Source: JAPYWM01 sp964489015
Lineage (GTDB): Bacteria; Bacteroidota; Bacteroidia; SpSt-205
Reading direction: 5' to 3'
NCBI GenBank assembly: GCA_964489015.1
Contig: CAZAXD010000008.1
Location: forward strand, 1 to 62,217
Length of the DNA: 62,217 nt
Under the pieces are notes generated by a model, which ran no database searches, was not told the DNA's origin, and saw only the letters and a program-made list of their open reading frames with translations. The number at the start of each line of letters is the position of its first letter. Within the stretch, counting starts at the first letter, position 1. The position numbers were made by a program, and so were the translations under genes. Below, one piece after another: positions 40,106 to 49,237 of this stretch.

Positions 40106-42049
40106 ATGCAAACTAAAACATGGATAAAGACCGGATTGGCCGTAGTCATTTTGGCTGCTTGCGGTCCTAAGGACCTTATTAATAAGACGAAATACGGCGG
40201 GAAGACCTATAAAAATACTTGTGCCACCTTCCAAAAAGAAGTGCAATCTACCTTAGACGCTAACAATGACCCTACGACGCTGCGAGTAGCCGAATATGAC
40301 AATAGCCAATTTGATCCGCTCTTCATTGAGCCAGGCCAGTTTATCCAGGCGAATGATACCCTGTATTTTCGCTTAGCGAATGACTTAGAATACCCCAAAT
40401 ATCTGCAAAAAGGGGTTGCTATTATTGTGCGGGTGGACTATGCGGTGCCGCAGGGCCTGGCCAATATGGAAACCGATCAGCAAGGCACCGTCGGGGAGCT
40501 ACTCATTACCGAAGCCTATTATAAAGCAAATAGTCAGCCGTTTTTTGTCTACAAGGTGCCGTTGGGCGGTAAGAAGCTAGACGGCAAGCAGGTCGCCGTT
40601 TTCTTTTCAGTCGTGAAGCTGGATAAAAATGGCCGCATTGCTAAGGTTTATTGTGACTCCCGCAATAAGCCCTTTGGTCCTTCCAATCCGGCCTGCTGTA
40701 CGGCGCAGCCTTGGGCTCAGGTCCGTACAGGCATCAAGGCGGCTTTGCCTGACCTGCCGATCCGGGATGAGCAGTATCGGTATCAAGGCTTTGAGGGAAC
40801 CCTTGACCTGATTTTCCCTATCATGTCCACCAAGTTCGAACAGAAAGAGCTGGTGGATGCGATTATGCAGTATGTCATGAAGTATGAGCAGATGGGATAT
40901 CAGGTGCAGGCGATTCAGATCGATGGCTACGCTTCCCCCGATGGACGGCTGGAGCTCAATCAAGGGTTATCCCAGCGACGCATGGAGGCCGTCGCCGCTG
41001 ATGTGCAAAAGAATTTCGTCGAGAAGATAGGGCGCGATATCCCTGTACAAGGGGCTGGCAAAGGCGAAGACTGGCAGCGGTTTGAGATCTTAGTCAAGAC
41101 AGCTGACTTTACAGAAGAGGAACGGGCGGAGATTTTGCGCATCACAAGTCAGCCTGTGCATGAAGATGAGCGTGAGAAACAACTTCGTCGGCTAAGCTAC
41201 TGGCCTAAGATTCGGGAGAAGGTGTTACCCTTCTGTCGGCACACGCTGGTCACCTTCACCTTTGCGTATGTGCCGGACAAGATGTACGTAGAGCGCTACT
41301 CAGCCCCCTTACCGCTTTTGGCGCCAGAGCTTTATAACGTAGCAACCAAGACCTTTATTATTAGTCGTTTTCGCCCTGGCGTGGATGCCCGGCGAAACCT
41401 GAGCATTCTCGGTACGCTAATTGATGCGAATGGCAATCGCACCGCCAACCTGCTTGCCATGCGCTCAACCTATCACTTCGCCCTTAATGACCTCAAGAGT
41501 GCCATTCGCGACATAGAAGCCGCCGCTAGCCTCGACCAAAGCAATCCGGCTTATAGTATCGCTGCCTTGGCTTATCGGACCCAGGGCATTAGCGAAGTCT
41601 CCCGAGAGGAGGCCGTTCAAATGCTGGAAAGATATAATGACTTGATCGCCCGTACCCCTAATGACCGGTCGCTTTACATCAACCGAGCTATCGTCATGGA
41701 TCATATTGGGTGGCTCAGTGGCGCTATTGCGGATAATACCAAGGTCGTATCCGAAGATGGTCGGCTCGCCATTGCGTATAATAACCGCGGGGTATCGTAT
41801 CTCAAGGCGCTACGACTCCTTGAAGCCGAAGCCGATTTTCAGCAGGCTCTGTCCCTGGATCCTAACCTGGCCGAAGCCCACTACAACCTTGCCCTTCTCT
41901 ATGCTTATAAGGGCTATCCCGATAAGGCAGCCCAGCGCTTTGAGCAGGCAGTGGCTCTGCAGCCGGCTTACCAGAGTGAGCTAGGAAGCAACCCGGTCTT
42001 TCGGGTAGTGCGGGATCATCCGCGGTTTGGACGCTTCTCGAGTCAATAA
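40106..42049 (+). CDS. Outer-membrane lipoprotein with OmpA-like and TPR domains
   Basis: Exported lipoprotein, lipobox ILAACG (Cys about 17). ATG 40106 gives a normal signal peptide; ATG 40094 would be favoured if transcripts are leaderless. The middle part has an OmpA-like segment, IQIDGYASPDGRLELNQGLS followed by QRRMEAVAADVQKNF, which may bind peptidoglycan. The C-terminal 200 residues are TPR repeats (AYNNRGVSYLKALRLLEAEA, AEAHYNLALLYAYKGYPDKA). Length is about 647. The architecture recalls Bacteroidota envelope-anchoring lipoproteins, but no specific name is supported. Confidence 0.82.
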   Translation: MQTKTWIKTGLAVVILAACGPKDLINKTKYGGKTYKNTCATFQKEVQSTLDANNDPTTLRVAEYDNSQFDPLFIEPGQFIQANDTLYFRLANDLEYPKYLQKGVAIIVRVDYAVPQGLANMETDQQGTVGELLITEAYYKANSQPFFVYKVPLGGKKLDGKQVAVFFSVVKLDKNGRIAKVYCDSRNKPFGPSNPACCTAQPWAQVRTGIKAALPDLPIRDEQYRYQGFEGTLDLIFPIMSTKFEQKELVDAIMQYVMKYEQMGYQVQAIQIDGYASPDGRLELNQGLSQRRMEAVAADVQKNFVEKIGRDIPVQGAGKGEDWQRFEILVKTADFTEEERAEILRITSQPVHEDEREKQLRRLSYWPKIREKVLPFCRHTLVTFTFAYVPDKMYVERYSAPLPLLAPELYNVATKTFIISRFRPGVDARRNLSILGTLIDANGNRTANLLAMRSTYHFALNDLKSAIRDIEAAASLDQSNPAYSIAALAYRTQGISEVSREEAVQMLERYNDLIARTPNDRSLYINRAIVMDHIGWLSGAIADNTKVVSEDGRLAIAYNNRGVSYLKALRLLEAEADFQQALSLDPNLAEAHYNLALLYAYKGYPDKAAQRFEQAVALQPAYQSELGSNPVFRVVRDHPRFGRFSSQ

Positions 42050-42081
42050 TCATCCCCTACTGCTATTCTGTTTAGCTAAGC

Positions 42082-43374
42082 ATGGCTGTCCAAGACTCTC
42101 TCGCTAATCAAGTAGAAGCCCGCTTCTGGCCCCGTCACCAAAAGGCGCTTTATAAGCGCCTCGAGGACAAACATACCCTCGTGGAAGTGGATGAGAGCGA
42201 CCCTCTCTCGACCCGGGTCATCCTAAACATGGGGCCTCAACATCCAGCCACCCATGGGGTACTGCGGGCCGTACTCATGCTGGATGGGGAGCGCATCGTC
42301 AAGTCCGTCCTAGACATTGGGTATCTCCATCGCGGCATCGAAAAGATCGCTGAGTACAAGACCCCCTTGGAATTCATGCCGTACACCGACCGCATGGATT
42401 ACCTCTCCCCGTACTCTAATAACGTAGCTTGGTGCCTAGCTGTCGAAAAGCTCCTGGGCATTGAAGCCCCGCTGCGAGCTCAGTACATCCGAACCATAGC
42501 TTGTGAGCTAGCTCGCATTTCCTCCCATCTACTCTGGCTGGGAACGATGGTCATGGATGCGGGCGCTGTCTCCATGTTTCTGTGGACCTTCCGCGAGCGG
42601 GAGAAAATCTACAGCATCTTTGATAAGCTAGCGGGCGTGCGCTTTACCGTAAGCCATTGTCGAATCGGCGGTGTACAGTACGACATCACCGATGAGACGC
42701 TCAGCATGATTCGCAGCTTTATCAAGAATTTTTACAAGGAACTGAGAGACTGGCGGGGCTTGCTAGATAAAAATCCGATATTCCTCAGCCGCGTAGAAGG
42801 AATCGGCGTTATATCGCGAGAAGAAGCCATTGCTTACGGGTTTACGGGGCCTAACCTTCGTGCCAGCGGCGTCGCTTATGATATTCGGATGGTGGAACCG
42901 TACCTTGTGTACTCGGAGGTGGACTTTGCGGTGCCGGTGCGAACTGAGGGCGACATGCTAGCCCGCTATCACGTGCGAATGGCCGAAATGGAACAAAGTG
43001 CCCGCATCATTGAGCAGCTGCTGCCTAAGCTCCCCAAGGGGCCGGTCAACCTCGACAATGCCAAGTATGCGTATCCCTCCAAAGATGAGGTATATTTCTC
43101 CATGGAGGGCATGATACACGACTTTATGATGACCGACACAGGCCCACGAGCGCCAGCCCATGCAGAAGTGTATCACGCCATTGAGGCCCCTAAAGGCGAA
43201 CTCGGCTTCTACATCTACTCGGATGGCACAGGCATTCCGTGGCGCGTCAAAATCAAGTCGCCCTCTTTTGCCAATATCCAGGTTCTGGAGAAACTCCTGG
43301 AAGGGGCCATGGTGTCCGACGCCGTGCTCTTGATAGGGTCTGTGGACCCAGTTTTAGGGGAGGCTGACAAATAA
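42082..43374 (+). CDS. nuoD: NADH-quinone oxidoreductase subunit D
   Basis: Peripheral 49-kDa subunit of complex I that lines the quinone site. Landmarks: NMGPQHPATHGVLRAVLMLD (quinone His), LDIGYLHRGIEKIAEYKT, YTDRMDYLSPYSNNVAW, VSHCRIGGVQYD, and a C-terminal SPSFANIQVLEKLLEGAMVSD, then GSVDPVLGEADK. Length 430 is normal. It stands without nuoC or nuoE, beside asnB, with which it shares one base. A 32-base gap precedes it without a convincing -7 element. Confidence 0.96.
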   Translation: MAVQDSLANQVEARFWPRHQKALYKRLEDKHTLVEVDESDPLSTRVILNMGPQHPATHGVLRAVLMLDGERIVKSVLDIGYLHRGIEKIAEYKTPLEFMPYTDRMDYLSPYSNNVAWCLAVEKLLGIEAPLRAQYIRTIACELARISSHLLWLGTMVMDAGAVSMFLWTFREREKIYSIFDKLAGVRFTVSHCRIGGVQYDITDETLSMIRSFIKNFYKELRDWRGLLDKNPIFLSRVEGIGVISREEAIAYGFTGPNLRASGVAYDIRMVEPYLVYSEVDFAVPVRTEGDMLARYHVRMAEMEQSARIIEQLLPKLPKGPVNLDNAKYAYPSKDEVYFSMEGMIHDFMMTDTGPRAPAHAEVYHAIEAPKGELGFYIYSDGTGIPWRVKIKSPSFANIQVLEKLLEGAMVSDAVLLIGSVDPVLGEADK

Positions 43375-45182
43375 TGTGCGGCCTTGCGGGGTACTATGTA
43401 TGGGGTTCGGCTAAGCGCCCCGACCTAAGTCTCGCTACGTCTCTTCTGCGGCATCGAGGGCCCGATGCTAGTCACACCTGGCAGAGTGCGGCGGGGAGCG
43501 TGGGATTGGCCCATACTCGGCTAAGCATCATTGATCTATCCGAGGCCGCCAATCAGCCTTTTCACTTAGCAGATGTGCACCTTGTCTACAACGGAGAAGT
43601 TTATAACTTTCGGGAGCTAGCGCAGGCGGGAGGGTATCCTTTGCGCACGCACAGTGACACTGAAGTGCTGGCTTGGGCTTACAAAGCGCTTGGAGAAGCA
43701 GCGCTTCCCCAGCTAAACGGCATGTTCGCTTTTGCCCTGTACGATGATGGGCGGGCGCAGGTTCTCTTGGCGCGAGACCCATTTGGCATCAAGCCCTTGT
43801 ATGTGGCGCAGCGGCCGGAAGGGGTTTACTTTGCTTCTGAGCTCAAGGTCCTCAAAGCGTGGCTGCCAGACCTCACGCTAGCCCCCGCTGCTTTGTGGTG
43901 GTACTTACACCTGGGGTTTATCCCGTCGCCCTGGACGCTGTACGAAGGCGTTTATAAGGTTCAGCCTGGAGAGGTGTGGACTATTCAGCCTAAAGCCGTT
44001 CAGCGTCGATTTTATTACGACCGTCTTAGCTTGTGGACCCAGGTCCCCATTTCGCCCCGAGAAGCGGAGGACGCAGTCGAGGCGACGCTTGCGGAAGCCA
44101 TCCGGGCTCACCTAGTGAGTGATGTGCCAGTCGGACTATTTCTCAGTGGAGGGACAGACTCGTCCTTGGTGGCGGCTCTGGTACGGACGCTAGGCCAGAC
44201 GCTCAGGGCCTTTGCTATTGGGTTTCGGGAGTCTGCTTATAACGAATTGCCCTATGCGCAGGCTGTGGCTCAGGCTTTAGACCTACCTTTCACGGGTGTG
44301 ATCTTGTCTCAGGCAGAAGCGCTGCCGCTGCTGATACGTATGGGCGAGTGGTACGACGAGCCCTTTGGAGATGTCTCTGCAGTGCCGACCTACTTAGTCT
44401 CTCAAATCGCTTCCGAGCAGGTAGAGGTCGTTTTAGCGGGCGATGGGGGGGATGAGCTTTTTGGAGGCTATCGCCGCTATGTCATGGCGCCCTGGGTGGG
44501 AAGAGGGTTTATGGGGGGGCGGGTTATTGAGCATATGGCGGATTGGCTCCCGTCTGCGAAGGCCCGACGGGCTCTGCGTCTGCTAGGGGAGCGGGCCGAT
44601 TCGCCCGTTTTACACCTTTTTGCGCAGGATCAAAATACCTTTAGCGCGGGTGAGCTAATGCGGCTTCTGCCTGAGGTCCAGCCCCCGGCTTTGCCCTTTA
44701 TGGACCGACTACCCACGGAAGCGCCTACTCGACAGGCGGCCTGGGAATTTCTGTACTACTTGCCAGATGACCTGCTCACTAAGGTAGATCGGGCCTCTAT
44801 GCAGCATAGCTTAGAGGTAAGGGTTCCCCTTTTGGACAAGCGCTTTGTGGAGCTAGCCTGGCGTTTGCCGTGGGCCCTAAAGCGGCCAGGCAAGCATCGT
44901 CCGCCCCAGTACAAGCCCCTTTTGCGTCGGCTTTTGGCCAAGTATGTACCGGCTCCGCTAGTGACGCGGCGTAAGTGGGGTTTTACGATACCCTTGGCGC
45001 AGTGGATGGAGCAGGGGGACCTGGCAGAATGGGCTGCCGAGATGGGGCATCCCGACCGATTAGCCCAGCGGTGGGGTATTCCTAAAGAGGGCATTAGCCG
45101 TCTCTGGCAGCGCTTCCGAAAGGGCCAACGAGAGCTAGCAGCGCGCCTGTGGTTGCTAGTGCAGCTCGGGGCGTTGAAGTAG
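43374..45182 (+). CDS. asnB: Asparagine synthase (glutamine-hydrolysing)
   Basis: Makes asparagine from aspartate, glutamine and ATP; close relatives amidate surface sugars or peptides. N-terminal glutaminase domain begins MCGLAGYY with Cys2 nucleophile, then LRHRGPDASHTW, TRLSIIDLSEAANQPF, VYNGEVYNF and LARDPFGIKPLY. The synthetase domain has the PP-loop LFLSGGTDSSLVAAL, AGDGGDELFGGYRRY and KVDRASMQHSLEVRVPLLD. Length 602 fits AsnB. It overlaps the convergent GT9 gene by 27 bases. Confidence 0.92.
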   Translation: MCGLAGYYVWGSAKRPDLSLATSLLRHRGPDASHTWQSAAGSVGLAHTRLSIIDLSEAANQPFHLADVHLVYNGEVYNFRELAQAGGYPLRTHSDTEVLAWAYKALGEAALPQLNGMFAFALYDDGRAQVLLARDPFGIKPLYVAQRPEGVYFASELKVLKAWLPDLTLAPAALWWYLHLGFIPSPWTLYEGVYKVQPGEVWTIQPKAVQRRFYYDRLSLWTQVPISPREAEDAVEATLAEAIRAHLVSDVPVGLFLSGGTDSSLVAALVRTLGQTLRAFAIGFRESAYNELPYAQAVAQALDLPFTGVILSQAEALPLLIRMGEWYDEPFGDVSAVPTYLVSQIASEQVEVVLAGDGGDELFGGYRRYVMAPWVGRGFMGGRVIEHMADWLPSAKARRALRLLGERADSPVLHLFAQDQNTFSAGELMRLLPEVQPPALPFMDRLPTEAPTRQAAWEFLYYLPDDLLTKVDRASMQHSLEVRVPLLDKRFVELAWRLPWALKRPGKHRPPQYKPLLRRLLAKYVPAPLVTRRKWGFTIPLAQWMEQGDLAEWAAEMGHPDRLAQRWGIPKEGISRLWQRFRKGQRELAARLWLLVQLGALK

Positions 45183-46184
45183 GGCTGTCGCCGCTTCGAC
45201 TACCTGTAGAGGTAAAATACGGGCTAGACACAGGCAACTGCGTCTAGGCGCTGTGCAGCGGGTACAGACCTTGTCGGCAGCCAGGACCCGGCTATGTGGA
45301 GAGAGAGGTTGCCAGCGCCAGGGACCCATTGCGGCTGTTGCTGGGAAGAGGCTTACGGTTGGTCGGTCCAGTGCCGCCGCTAGATGCAGCGGGCCTGTAC
45401 TGCCACCAATGAAAAGGTCGAGCCTCGCTAACAAGGCCAGCAGTTCTGGTAAGGTTAGCTGACCGCTTGTATCAGTGAATGAGGCAGCGGGAAGGTCTTT
45501 CGTGACCTGGTCGATGAGAGACTTTTCGGCAGACGTACCCGTAAAGAGAAAATGGACCTCTGGAAATCGGCGTGTGAGCATAGCGAGCAGAGTTGTCCAG
45601 CTAGAGAGGGGCCAACGTGGTGCGCCGCCTAGCCCACCTAGATGCAGTCCAATCCGAAAGGCGGTTTGCGATAACCGAGCCCCGAGAGACGGGGGTAAGA
45701 GCGCGCTGGGCTGCAGCCGAGCCCGGTAGCTCAGGAGCTCTTGCCAGGTGAGCCCCTGCACGGCCTCCTTGAGCGGGGCAGGTAAGAGCGGCGCTAAGAG
45801 TTGTAGATTAAGATAGGCCTCGTGTTGAAAGCGTCCTTTGCGGGAAAGGGTGGGGCGGTGATTGCACAAAGCGAGATGGTACCAGCGTCGGCTCGTACCA
45901 ATGCGGTGAGGTACCCGGGCTCTGAAAGCTGCCCAGGCAATCGCTGGGCGAGGAAACACATGAAAAATGGCGGATACATCCCCTAGGTCCGGCTGCTCCT
46001 CCCAAATGACCCCTGTTATAGGCGTTTCGTGGGCGGCTAGGATAGGAGCTGTATAGTAACTCACCAGGAAGCGCACTTCGACGTCAGGCAGGTGACGCTG
46101 GATAAATCTGGCCATGGGAAGAGTTAGGACCAAATCGCCGATTCTATCGGTTCGACTCAAAAGCCAGACCGGCTGTTTGGACAT
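45156..46184 (-). CDS. Glycosyltransferase family 9 (heptosyltransferase-like)
   Basis: GT-B enzyme of the ADP-heptose:LPS heptosyltransferase family, which builds the LPS inner core. N-terminal LLSRTDRIGDLVLTLPMARF is typical. The donor-binding domain shows FLFTGTSAEKSLIDQV, DTSGQLTLPELLALLARLDL and FIGGSTGPLHLAAALDRPTV. A Cys-rich tail (CTRCTAPRRSCLC) follows, as in several members. ATG 46184 is preferred because a -7 element (46197-46189) sits between it and ATG 46205. Length 342. Confidence 0.88.
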   Translation of the reverse strand: MSKQPVWLLSRTDRIGDLVLTLPMARFIQRHLPDVEVRFLVSYYTAPILAAHETPITGVIWEEQPDLGDVSAIFHVFPRPAIAWAAFRARVPHRIGTSRRWYHLALCNHRPTLSRKGRFQHEAYLNLQLLAPLLPAPLKEAVQGLTWQELLSYRARLQPSALLPPSLGARLSQTAFRIGLHLGGLGGAPRWPLSSWTTLLAMLTRRFPEVHFLFTGTSAEKSLIDQVTKDLPAASFTDTSGQLTLPELLALLARLDLFIGGSTGPLHLAAALDRPTVSLFPATAAMGPWRWQPLSPHSRVLAADKVCTRCTAPRRSCLCLARILPLQVVEAATALLQRPELH

Positions 46185-47130
46185 CCCCCCAAATGTAGCT
46201 TGCATAACCTAGATGGGCCGTGTAAGCTTGCATGGCTTGGGTGTAACCATGATAGAAGTAGACCTTTTCGGCTCCCGTGTGCCTAATACTCTCGGTAAGC
46301 TGATAAAAATCCACGTGATCGGATAAGATGAACGGTCGGCGGTTGGGTTGTCGGCGCTTAGAGAGCATAAACCAGCCGGACGCTTCGCCCTCCTCATACG
46401 GCGTAAAGGGGATGAGCCAGTCGGGCTTCGCCGCTTTAGGGGTGAGGACCAGTGCCTGCGGCAAGGGGCGGCCTGTACCGCGCCAGGTTAGCCATTTTCC
46501 TAGAGCTACGCCCTGCGCTTCGTAAACGGCGTTGAGCTTAGCGATAGAAGGATGAACGTAGCGAGGCCCGAGCTCAGGTAAGCTTGCTAGCAAACGTTGG
46601 GCTTTGCCGAGGCTGTAGGCATACAGGACGGCCGTGACCCCTCGTCTTTGGCAATCCTGCCACCAATGGGCGATTTGGGCGATGATCGCTTCCGTCGGCG
46701 GCCATCGAAAGATAGGTAAACCGAAGGTGCATTCTGACAGGAATACATGAGCGCGCACGGGCTCCCAGGCCTGTGTAGTGGGATCAGGTGCGTGTTTGTA
46801 ATCCCCGCTAACGAGCCAGACCTCGCCTTTTCGCTCAAGACGCACTTGGGCAGAGCCTTGAATGTGACCGGCTGGATGGAAGCTAAGTCTGATACCGTTT
46901 ATGAGGCGGTCGGTATGCCAGGGGAGCGTTTCTACGGATGCGTGGCGGCCTAAGCGTGCGTCTAGTAGGGGCTTAGTCGCCGGGGTACAGAGATAATAGC
47001 CACATCCACTTCGGGCATGGTCTGCGTGGGCATGGGTGATCACGGCCCGTGGGACCCGCTGATGGGGATCAATGTAAAAGTCTCCTTCTGGGCAGTAAAT
47101 CCCAGCTGGAGTAGGCACTAAGAGCGCCAT
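46144..47130 (-). CDS. Ligase-associated DNA exonuclease (metallo-beta-lactamase fold)
   Basis: MBL-fold nuclease resembling the bacterial exonuclease that usually accompanies an ATP-dependent DNA ligase and a helicase. It opens with TPAGIYCPEGDFYIDP, close to the family N-terminus. Metal site THAHADHARSG, then HPAGHIQGSAQV, VSGDYKHAPDPTTQ, and a C-terminal ILSDHVDFYQL. Length 328 fits. Neither ligase nor helicase is in the window; neighbours are a Dph6-like protein and GT9. An RNA-processing role is the alternative. Confidence 0.82.
   Translation of the reverse strand: MALLVPTPAGIYCPEGDFYIDPHQRVPRAVITHAHADHARSGCGYYLCTPATKPLLDARLGRHASVETLPWHTDRLINGIRLSFHPAGHIQGSAQVRLERKGEVWLVSGDYKHAPDPTTQAWEPVRAHVFLSECTFGLPIFRWPPTEAIIAQIAHWWQDCQRRGVTAVLYAYSLGKAQRLLASLPELGPRYVHPSIAKLNAVYEAQGVALGKWLTWRGTGRPLPQALVLTPKAAKPDWLIPFTPYEEGEASGWFMLSKRRQPNRRPFILSDHVDFYQLTESIRHTGAEKVYFYHGYTQAMQAYTAHLGYASYIWGDVQTAGLAFESNR
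46189..46197 (-). promoter_or_regulatory. -7 promoter element for the GT9 gene
   Basis: TACATTTGG inside the end of the exonuclease gene, 4 bases before ATG 46184. Confidence 0.45.
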
Positions 47131-47735
47131 GCTGGCGGTAGCGGCTTTGCAAAAAACGGCATATCGTATACAAACGTGTGAAATTCACCTCGTTCGCCGC
47201 AAGGGTCGACTCCTGGAGGTAGGGCAGCGATAAAGGCCTCATCATAGGGGCGGCCTACGAGCCTTGGGTCCAAAACGCTAGCGTCGACAGAGGTCACTAC
47301 CGCTCTGATCCCTTTTTGCAAGATCGTTTGAGCCAGAGCATAGCTATGGACAGGCTCTTCTAACCACAATGGAAATAAAGGCGTTAGGCCGGCTTTTTCT
47401 ACTACGGCTGTCCGATAAGCCCGAATATCAGATAGATGCAAGTCGCCAAACGCTACGTGGGTTACCCCTTGCTGCTTGGCTTGCTTGAGGAGCTCTAAAA
47501 CTAAGCTCTCGTAGAGGGCATTGGAGGATAGAAAAGGCATGGGTAAGTGCCATAGCGAGGTGCTCAGGGCTGAGGCCTGCGCCCGTACCTGGGAGATAGG
47601 CACCTCGTGAAAGGGAACGATACCATCTGGTCGGGTGGTCGTGACTAAAGCGTGAATGGTGTACCCTAGCTCCTGCAGTTTCAGGTAACACGCTGCGCTG
47701 TCCTTGCCAGAGCTCCAGAATACGATAGCCCTCAT
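47118..47735 (-). CDS. Diphthine-ammonia ligase-like ATP pyrophosphatase
   Basis: PP-loop protein of the ATP_bind_4/Dph6 family. N-terminal IVFWSSGKDSAACYLKLQEL holds the SGKDS loop; GVTHVAFGDLHLSDIRAYR and PGVDPCGERGEFHTFVYD are the conserved family blocks, with GE-GEFHT near the C-terminus. Eukaryotic Dph6 amidates diphthine, but bacteria have no diphthamide, so the bacterial substrate is unknown. Length 205. Overlaps crtI by four bases and the exonuclease by 13. Confidence 0.85.
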   Translation of the reverse strand: MRAIVFWSSGKDSAACYLKLQELGYTIHALVTTTRPDGIVPFHEVPISQVRAQASALSTSLWHLPMPFLSSNALYESLVLELLKQAKQQGVTHVAFGDLHLSDIRAYRTAVVEKAGLTPLFPLWLEEPVHSYALAQTILQKGIRAVVTSVDASVLDPRLVGRPYDEAFIAALPPGVDPCGERGEFHTFVYDMPFFAKPLPPAWRS

Positions 47736-49237
47736 AGGGCTGCGACTTGACTAGAGACTGAGTGGTTTTGTAAAATAGCTCTTTCAGTGGCTTGGGCTGA
47801 TAGGATGACCCCCGGGACGCCAGCACCGGGATGTGTGCTCGTACCGACTAGATACAGACCTTCAAGCCAGAGGCTCTTATTATGAGGTCGGAGATTGGCG
47901 GTTTGGCTTAGTCTCGGCTCTACGCCCCAGGGTGAACCCTCACTGCAGTTTCGATCTTTCGCAAAATCAACCGGGGTATAGAGTCGCTTAGCTACGATGT
48001 GCTTCTGAAGGTCTGGTAGGAGGCGGTCCTGGAGATGATTTAGTATCTTTTGAGCATACGGCTCAGCTGTAAGGCCCCAGTCAATAGGAGCGCGAAGATT
48101 GGGTACAGGCGAAAGTAAATACAGGCTCTCGCCGTCAGGTGGTGCCATAGCCGCTTCCGTGCGAGTAGGCGTGTGTAGGTATAGCGAAAAGTCGTCGGGT
48201 AGGCTTCGTGCCCGAAATATATCCCGAACAAGCCCTCGATACCTCGGTCCTAAAACGATAGTATGGTGGGGTAGAAGGCCTGGATACTGTTTGCTAAGGC
48301 CCAAGTAAATTAGAAAAGCACTCATGCTGTAGGTATGTCGCTTTACCAATAAGGGCGCGACAGACGGCAAATCGGCCTTGTCTACAAGCTGGAGATAAGT
48401 GTGGCGATAATCGGCATTAGAAACGACGATATCAGCAGGTAAAAAACCCTGTGTCGTCTCTACCCCTGTAACGCGCCGCTGCTGGGTCACGATCCGCCGT
48501 GCTTCTGTACTTAGATAAAGCGTACCACCGATATCTTGAAAAAGCCGGGCCAGGGCCCGAGCCAAAGCCTGCACACCACCGTACACATACCAAACACCGC
48601 CCTCCTTTTCCAGGTAGGGAATCATCTGATACACAGCCGGGGCTCGAAAGGGATTGCCCCCAATAAAAAGTGGATGAAAGGAGAAAGTAAAGCGTATCCT
48701 TGGATCCCGAAAATAAGCGGCCGCTAACGCATACGCAGAGGATAAAGCCCGAAGCTTAAGCGCTTTGGGTAAGAACGTTCGGAAAGTAGCCCAATCAAAA
48801 GGTTGCGCGCCCAGCCCTTCTCGAATCACCGACTCATAAAAAGCCTTGGCATGCGCCATGAAGCGAGGATAGGCTAAGGCGTCCTTGGGATTGAGCTGGG
48901 CTAAGGCAGCCTCCATGGCGTCGTGATTGCCCGTGTAATCAAGGTAGCTGCCGTCCCAGAAGTATATCCGATAAAAAGGGTCTAGTCGCGCTAAGCGGAA
49001 GTACGATTCGGGGGAGCGGCCTGCTAGCACAAAAAGTGCCTCCACGAGGTCCGGCGCCGTCAGCAAAGAAGGTCCCATGTCAAATCGGAACCCCGCAAGG
49101 TCTAAAGGCTGAGCTTGCCCACCGGGATGCGGCTGCTTGTCAACGATAGTGACGGCGTAACCTCTTGCTTGCAGACGTATGCCCAGCGCTAAGCCGCCAA
49201 ATCCGCTTCCGATTATAACGACGCGGGGGTGTCTCAT
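47732..49237 (-). CDS. crtI: Phytoene desaturase CrtI
   Basis: FAD-dependent desaturase that would convert phytoene stepwise to lycopene. N-terminal dinucleotide fold VVIIGSGFGGLALGIRLQARG with VDKQPHPGGQAQ, then FRFDMGPSLLTAPDLVEALF. The middle has SFHPLFIGGNPFRAPAVYQM and VWYVYGGVQALARALARL, and the C-terminus the CrtI block GLYLVGTSTHPGAGVPGVIL. Length 501 is typical. The start shares four bases with the crtD stop. It acts at the membrane after phytoene synthase. Confidence 0.93.
   Translation of the reverse strand: MRHPRVVIIGSGFGGLALGIRLQARGYAVTIVDKQPHPGGQAQPLDLAGFRFDMGPSLLTAPDLVEALFVLAGRSPESYFRLARLDPFYRIYFWDGSYLDYTGNHDAMEAALAQLNPKDALAYPRFMAHAKAFYESVIREGLGAQPFDWATFRTFLPKALKLRALSSAYALAAAYFRDPRIRFTFSFHPLFIGGNPFRAPAVYQMIPYLEKEGGVWYVYGGVQALARALARLFQDIGGTLYLSTEARRIVTQQRRVTGVETTQGFLPADIVVSNADYRHTYLQLVDKADLPSVAPLLVKRHTYSMSAFLIYLGLSKQYPGLLPHHTIVLGPRYRGLVRDIFRARSLPDDFSLYLHTPTRTEAAMAPPDGESLYLLSPVPNLRAPIDWGLTAEPYAQKILNHLQDRLLPDLQKHIVAKRLYTPVDFAKDRNCSEGSPWGVEPRLSQTANLRPHNKSLWLEGLYLVGTSTHPGAGVPGVILSAQATERAILQNHSVSSQVAAL

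Noticed and set aside
40400..41100. T9SS PorE-type protein
   Set aside because: There is an OmpA-like segment and TPRs, but no WD40/PD40 propeller or the domain order expected of PorE.
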